Assembly: GCA_046590575.1 (NCBI GenBank)
Contig: JBKJUS010000019.1
Span: forward strand, 1-8,824
Origin: DATLNF01 sp046590575
GTDB lineage: Bacteria; Actinomycetota; Actinomycetes; BP-191
DNA: 8,824 bases
Reading direction: 5' to 3'
Shown: positions 6,607-8,824 of the stretch, piece by piece
How positions within the stretch are numbered: the stretch's first letter is position 1
Layout: the number at the start of each line of letters is the position of its first letter
Notes under the pieces: generated by a model
Database searches by the model: none
What the model saw: only the letters and a program-made list of their open reading frames with translations
Told to the model about the DNA's origin: nothing
Translations under genes and position numbers: made by a program

Positions 6607-6641
6607 GGCGTTAGCGCCTGCAGCCAAACCCGCAGATGCGG
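6607..6641 (-). terminator. Two small GC-rich hairpins after the Asp-box propeller stop codon
   Basis: On the - strand, just past the TGA of the propeller gene, CCGC-ATCT-GCGG (6641-6630) is followed by GTTTGG, and then GGCG-CTAA-CGCC (6618-6607). Each has only a 4-bp stem. The GTTT after the first is a poor T-tract, so this is at best a weak terminator between this gene and the ABM gene. Confidence 0.25.
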
Positions 6642-6645
6642 CGTC

Positions 6646-8208
6646 TCAGTCCTCCAGCGCGGCCGCAGGCCATCGCGAACCTTGCTTCCGCATGTGGCCC
6701 GGTCTGGCCGACGAGGACGGGCTGTATCCGCGTGGCGAGCGCAGCCCTGGTAGGCCAAGAACTGCAGGTGCCGGCGGGGGGCTCGGTGCGCCACCGACTG
6801 CCTGCAAGGGCACGCACAAGGAAGAGGTCGGTGTGGGGGACAAGCCGACCGTGGTGGTGAACAGGGTTTCCGACGCACCGACCGGGTATTCGCGGCGCGA
6901 GGGCCAGACGGGGTGTGCCGTGCCGTCGGGGCCAACGGCCAGGGCGATCCGACTCGAGTAGCCGGGCTGGAAGGGCGTAGGTCGAGAATCCAGGAGCTGG
7001 GCGCAAGACCATGTGGCCCCGTCGTCTCGGGTGCTGATGAGCACGGGTGCGTTGTATCCGGCGCGGAAGGGTCCTTCGAGCAGGGCGACGAGGGCAATCG
7101 TCCCGTCTGCGGAGGAAGCGAGCGTCGGGCGGGCACCGGACTGAAAAACTGGGAAGGGATAGGCCTTCTGCTGCCAGGTGCGTCCATTGTCCACAGAGGC
7201 ATACGGCACGACGTCAGTGCCGAGGGTAACTCCGGTCACCGGGTCGCGGTTGGGGAACCCTGCCGTCACGGCGACGATTGCGCCGGTCTTGTGGTCGAAC
7301 GCAACGGCCCCTCTGTCATTGCCGAAATCTTTCCCCACGCGTCGCGCAGCGCCGAAGTGGTCGCCCGCATCCGAGGAGACAAAGGCGACCAGATCACTCG
7401 GAAAATCGAACCCCGGCGAACAGCCCTTTACATGTTCAACGAATCCAGCGCAGGAGCGGCGTCCCACGACCGCTACCCGCCGTCCGTCCACGGCCACGGC
7501 GGGAGAGACGTTGTAGCTAGCACTGTGAAAGTCCAGCTGCTGACGGCGCCAGTGGCTGCCGCCGTCATGCGAAGTCGCGACCATCAACGTGAAGTCGATC
7601 GGCCTCTTGCAGGCGGCGTCTAGGACAATATTGAGCCAACTGAGCACGACCGTCTTGCCCGAGCTCGCCATGGCCGGTTCGATGGGGAACGTGCAGGTGC
7701 CCACCGAGGATTGCAGGACCAGGGGCCGAGCCCAGTGCCGACCCTCATCCGTGCTCGACGTGACCGCTAACCCGCCTGCATACGGAGGTGCCACGTAACC
7801 GCCGACGGAGTGAAAGGCGAGATAGGCGACGCTGAGCCGGCCACCTGACAGGGCCACCGTCGTCTCAGCCGTGTTGTTGGCGCCCGCGAGCGGCGGCAAC
7901 GAGGACGCTGCTGCCCACGTGAGCCCACCGTCGTGGCTGTTCGACACCTGCGCTACGTACGGGTCCGCATAAACTGTGTTGCCCAAGGCCAGGTGACGAG
8001 GGTCCCGCCCATCGACGGCGAGGCTGGCGTTGATGCGGACCTCATTGCCAGCCGGCCCAGCTCGATGGCTTTCTGGCGGCACCGGGGCGGCCGCCGCCCC
8101 GTTGCCGACGGCGAGCAGACCTAGCGCAGCGGCGATACAGATGCGGCGAGTGGCCATCGTCGTTCGCCGCGCGGGCGAAAGCCGTGGGCGATGTCGGGCT
8201 AGTCCCAT
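6646..8208 (-). CDS. Secreted Asp-box (BNR/sialidase-like) six-bladed propeller protein
   Basis: This is a 520-residue exported protein. The ATG at 8208 is chosen because GGGAGG lies four bases before it; an internal ATG at 8157 (residue 18) lacks such a site. The N-terminus is basic, with TRRICIA and a hydrophobic stretch to about residue 41, giving a signal peptide that may be Tat-type. Six Asp-box motifs S-x-D-x-G-x-(T/H)-W mark the blade turns: SHDGGLTW 91-98, STDEGRHW 152-159, SHDGGSHW 213-220, SSDAGDHF 278-285, SVDNGRTW 338-345 and TRDDGATW 393-400. This indicates a six-bladed propeller of the sialidase/sortilin fold. The FRIP motif of true sialidases is absent (the nearest is VRIN at 57-60), and I cannot assign the arginine triad, so sialidase activity is not supported. 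The last 50 residues are Pro/Ser/Arg-rich and look disordered. Its substrate is unknown; binding of an extracellular glycan or protein is a reasonable guess. Confidence 0.82.
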   Translation of the reverse strand: MGLARHRPRLSPARRTTMATRRICIAAALGLLAVGNGAAAAPVPPESHRAGPAGNEVRINASLAVDGRDPRHLALGNTVYADPYVAQVSNSHDGGLTWAAASSLPPLAGANNTAETTVALSGGRLSVAYLAFHSVGGYVAPPYAGGLAVTSSTDEGRHWARPLVLQSSVGTCTFPIEPAMASSGKTVVLSWLNIVLDAACKRPIDFTLMVATSHDGGSHWRRQQLDFHSASYNVSPAVAVDGRRVAVVGRRSCAGFVEHVKGCSPGFDFPSDLVAFVSSDAGDHFGAARRVGKDFGNDRGAVAFDHKTGAIVAVTAGFPNRDPVTGVTLGTDVVPYASVDNGRTWQQKAYPFPVFQSGARPTLASSADGTIALVALLEGPFRAGYNAPVLISTRDDGATWSCAQLLDSRPTPFQPGYSSRIALAVGPDGTAHPVWPSRREYPVGASETLFTTTVGLSPTPTSSLCVPLQAVGGAPSPPPAPAVLGLPGLRSPRGYSPSSSARPGHMRKQGSRWPAAALED

Positions 8209-8212
8209 GACG

Positions 8213-8218
8213 CCTCCC
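8213..8218 (-). promoter_or_regulatory. Ribosome-binding site GGGAGG deciding the Asp-box propeller start
   Basis: GGGAGG on the - strand lies four bases before the ATG at 8208. It favours this start over the in-frame ATG at 8157, which has only CGCGGCGAACGACG upstream. Confidence 0.6.
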
Positions 8219-8229
8219 GGTGTAACACC
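8219..8229. promoter_or_regulatory. Operator-like quasi-palindrome GGTGT-A-ACACC
   Basis: A perfect 5-bp inverted repeat with one central base touches the ribosome-binding site of the Asp-box propeller gene. Flanking CCCGG and CCGGG repeats (8216-8220 and 8232-8236, with another CCCGG at 8244-8248) allow alternative stems in the leader RNA. It could be a repressor site or a leader structure affecting translation. No known regulator can be named. Confidence 0.3.
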
Positions 8230-8270
8230 CGCCGGGAATGGCCCCCGGAACTAGCCGTGACTAAGTAGTT

Positions 8271-8287
8271 CCCGCCGCCGGCGCGGG
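8271..8287. repeat. GC-rich inverted repeat CCCGC-n7-GCGGG
   Basis: A 5-bp stem with a 7-base loop sits 63 bases before the Asp-box propeller start and 134 bases after the NTF2-like gene. On the + strand it is followed by TTT, but no + strand gene precedes it, so it is not placed to be that gene's terminator. Its role is unknown. Confidence 0.25.
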
Positions 8288-8373
8288 TTTCCTGCTCCTA
8301 GCCGCGCAATTACGGGAGGACTCTCCAAGCATGGACAAGGCTTAGTGCCGCTCCTGGGTCCCGATGGGTCTGC

Positions 8374-8391
8374 CGCGCCCGTAGGGGCGTG
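8374..8391 (-). terminator. Hairpin downstream of the NTF2-like gene
   Basis: A 7-bp stem with one G-T pair (8374-8380 with 8385-8391) and a GTAG/CTAC tetraloop begins 30 bases past the stop codon of the NTF2-like gene in its direction of transcription. There is no T-tract, so it resembles the hairpin-only terminators described in actinobacteria rather than a standard one. Confidence 0.35.
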
Positions 8392-8420
8392 CCGGGCGTG
8401 TTGCTCGTGGGTAGGTGCCG

Positions 8421-8792
8421 CTACTCCTCGACGATTTTCCAGTACGAATCCTTGCGTTCGATACGCCCGTCAGCTGCCAGATCCCACAGGTCGCAACCGC
8501 GCACGCGGATGCTTGCGCCTTCGGTTGACGTGCCCGTGAGCAGCCACCGCGATACGGCATGCCCGCCGCACGTCCAGTGCTCGTCCTCGCCGTAGTGGAC
8601 GTCGGGGATGCCCGCGAAACGGCCTGCGAGCCCGTTGCGCACTGCCTCCGAGCCGACGTATCGCGTGCCCCAAGGCTGCGTTCCCCGTGGTGTCTCAAGA
8701 ACGCAGTCCTCCGTGAAGAAGGCCATGATGGCGTCCAGGTCGTGCGCATTGAAGGCGTCGACCATGTTCTTGAGAGTTTGCTCCGTAGTCAT
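8421..8792 (-). CDS. NTF2-like / SnoaL-like small protein
   Basis: This 123-residue protein is a single NTF2-like cone-shaped alpha+beta domain. Visible family features are the N-terminal helix TLKNMVDAFNAHDLDAIMAF followed by FTEDCVLETP, the turn WGTRYVGSEAVRNGLAGRF, then VHYGEDEHWTCGGHAVSRW, GASIRVRGCDLWDLAADGRI and YWKIVEE. These correspond to the usual order of helices followed by a curved four-stranded sheet. The length is normal for the family. Members include polyketide cyclases such as SnoaL, ketosteroid isomerase-like enzymes and many proteins of unknown role. No catalytic His/Asp pair can be assigned here. The ATG at 8792 matches the family start; the nearest purine-rich site (AGGGGG) is 12 bases upstream, a little far. 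The gene is 212 bases from the Asp-box propeller and probably transcribed separately. The function is unknown. Confidence 0.85.
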   Translation of the reverse strand: MTTEQTLKNMVDAFNAHDLDAIMAFFTEDCVLETPRGTQPWGTRYVGSEAVRNGLAGRFAGIPDVHYGEDEHWTCGGHAVSRWLLTGTSTEGASIRVRGCDLWDLAADGRIERKDSYWKIVEE

Positions 8793-8824
8793 CGGCCGAG
8801 TGTGCCCCCTGGCAGATCCGCGGA

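Noticed and set aside
8155..8157. ATG at 8157 as start of the Asp-box propeller
   Set aside because: It would still leave a signal peptide, but lacks a ribosome-binding site, whereas the ATG at 8208 has GGGAGG four bases before it. It remains a possible alternative.
8313..8345. GGGAGG followed by a four-codon + strand open frame (ATG at 8331, MDKA)
   Set aside because: No + strand gene follows, so a leader peptide makes no sense here; it is probably chance.

Overview
The window is high-GC DNA with strong G/C preference at third codon positions, GTG and ATG starts, and protein families that are common in actinobacteria: a class III cyclase fused to a STAND-type ATPase, an ABM monooxygenase, an NTF2-like protein, and secreted beta-propellers. 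I infer an actinobacterium. Large secreted propellers and roomy spacing would fit a soil lineage, but the sequence does not fix the genus. I see no tRNA, rRNA, CRISPR array, insertion sequence or phage gene.

Layout. Positions 1-279 hold the 3' end of a small, probably secreted beta-barrel protein (+ strand, start outside the window). Positions 415-3273 hold one large + strand gene: a class III nucleotide cyclase domain, an NB-ARC-like ATPase and a long helical region, with no recognisable DNA-binding domain at the C-terminus. Positions 3274-4023 contain no intact gene, but 3582-3866 is a decayed start of a class I SAM-dependent methyltransferase with a TGA where family members carry a cysteine. 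A perfect 16-bp palindrome follows at 3911-3926.

From 4024 to 8792 everything runs on the - strand. In transcription order these are an NTF2-like protein (8792-8421), a secreted Asp-box (BNR/sialidase-like) propeller (8208-6646), an ABM-type monooxygenase (6528-6190), a short coding-like relic with a helix-turn-helix signature (6126-6004), and a secreted protein with seven cysteine-bearing propeller repeats and two Ig-like domains (5952-4024). Gaps of 117-237 bases, several with inverted repeats, suggest mostly separate transcription units rather than a tight operon.

How the genes relate. The cyclase-ATPase is probably a signalling protein that senses something through its ATPase/helical part and makes or once made a cyclic nucleotide. 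The two propellers are exported and probably act at the cell surface or outside it. The ABM and NTF2 proteins are small cytoplasmic folds with no assignable substrate. I see no convincing single pathway linking them. The most notable points are the Gln/Asn purine-site pair in the cyclase, the regular Cys pair in every blade of the seven-repeat propeller, and two gene relics that ordinary gene calling would miss.
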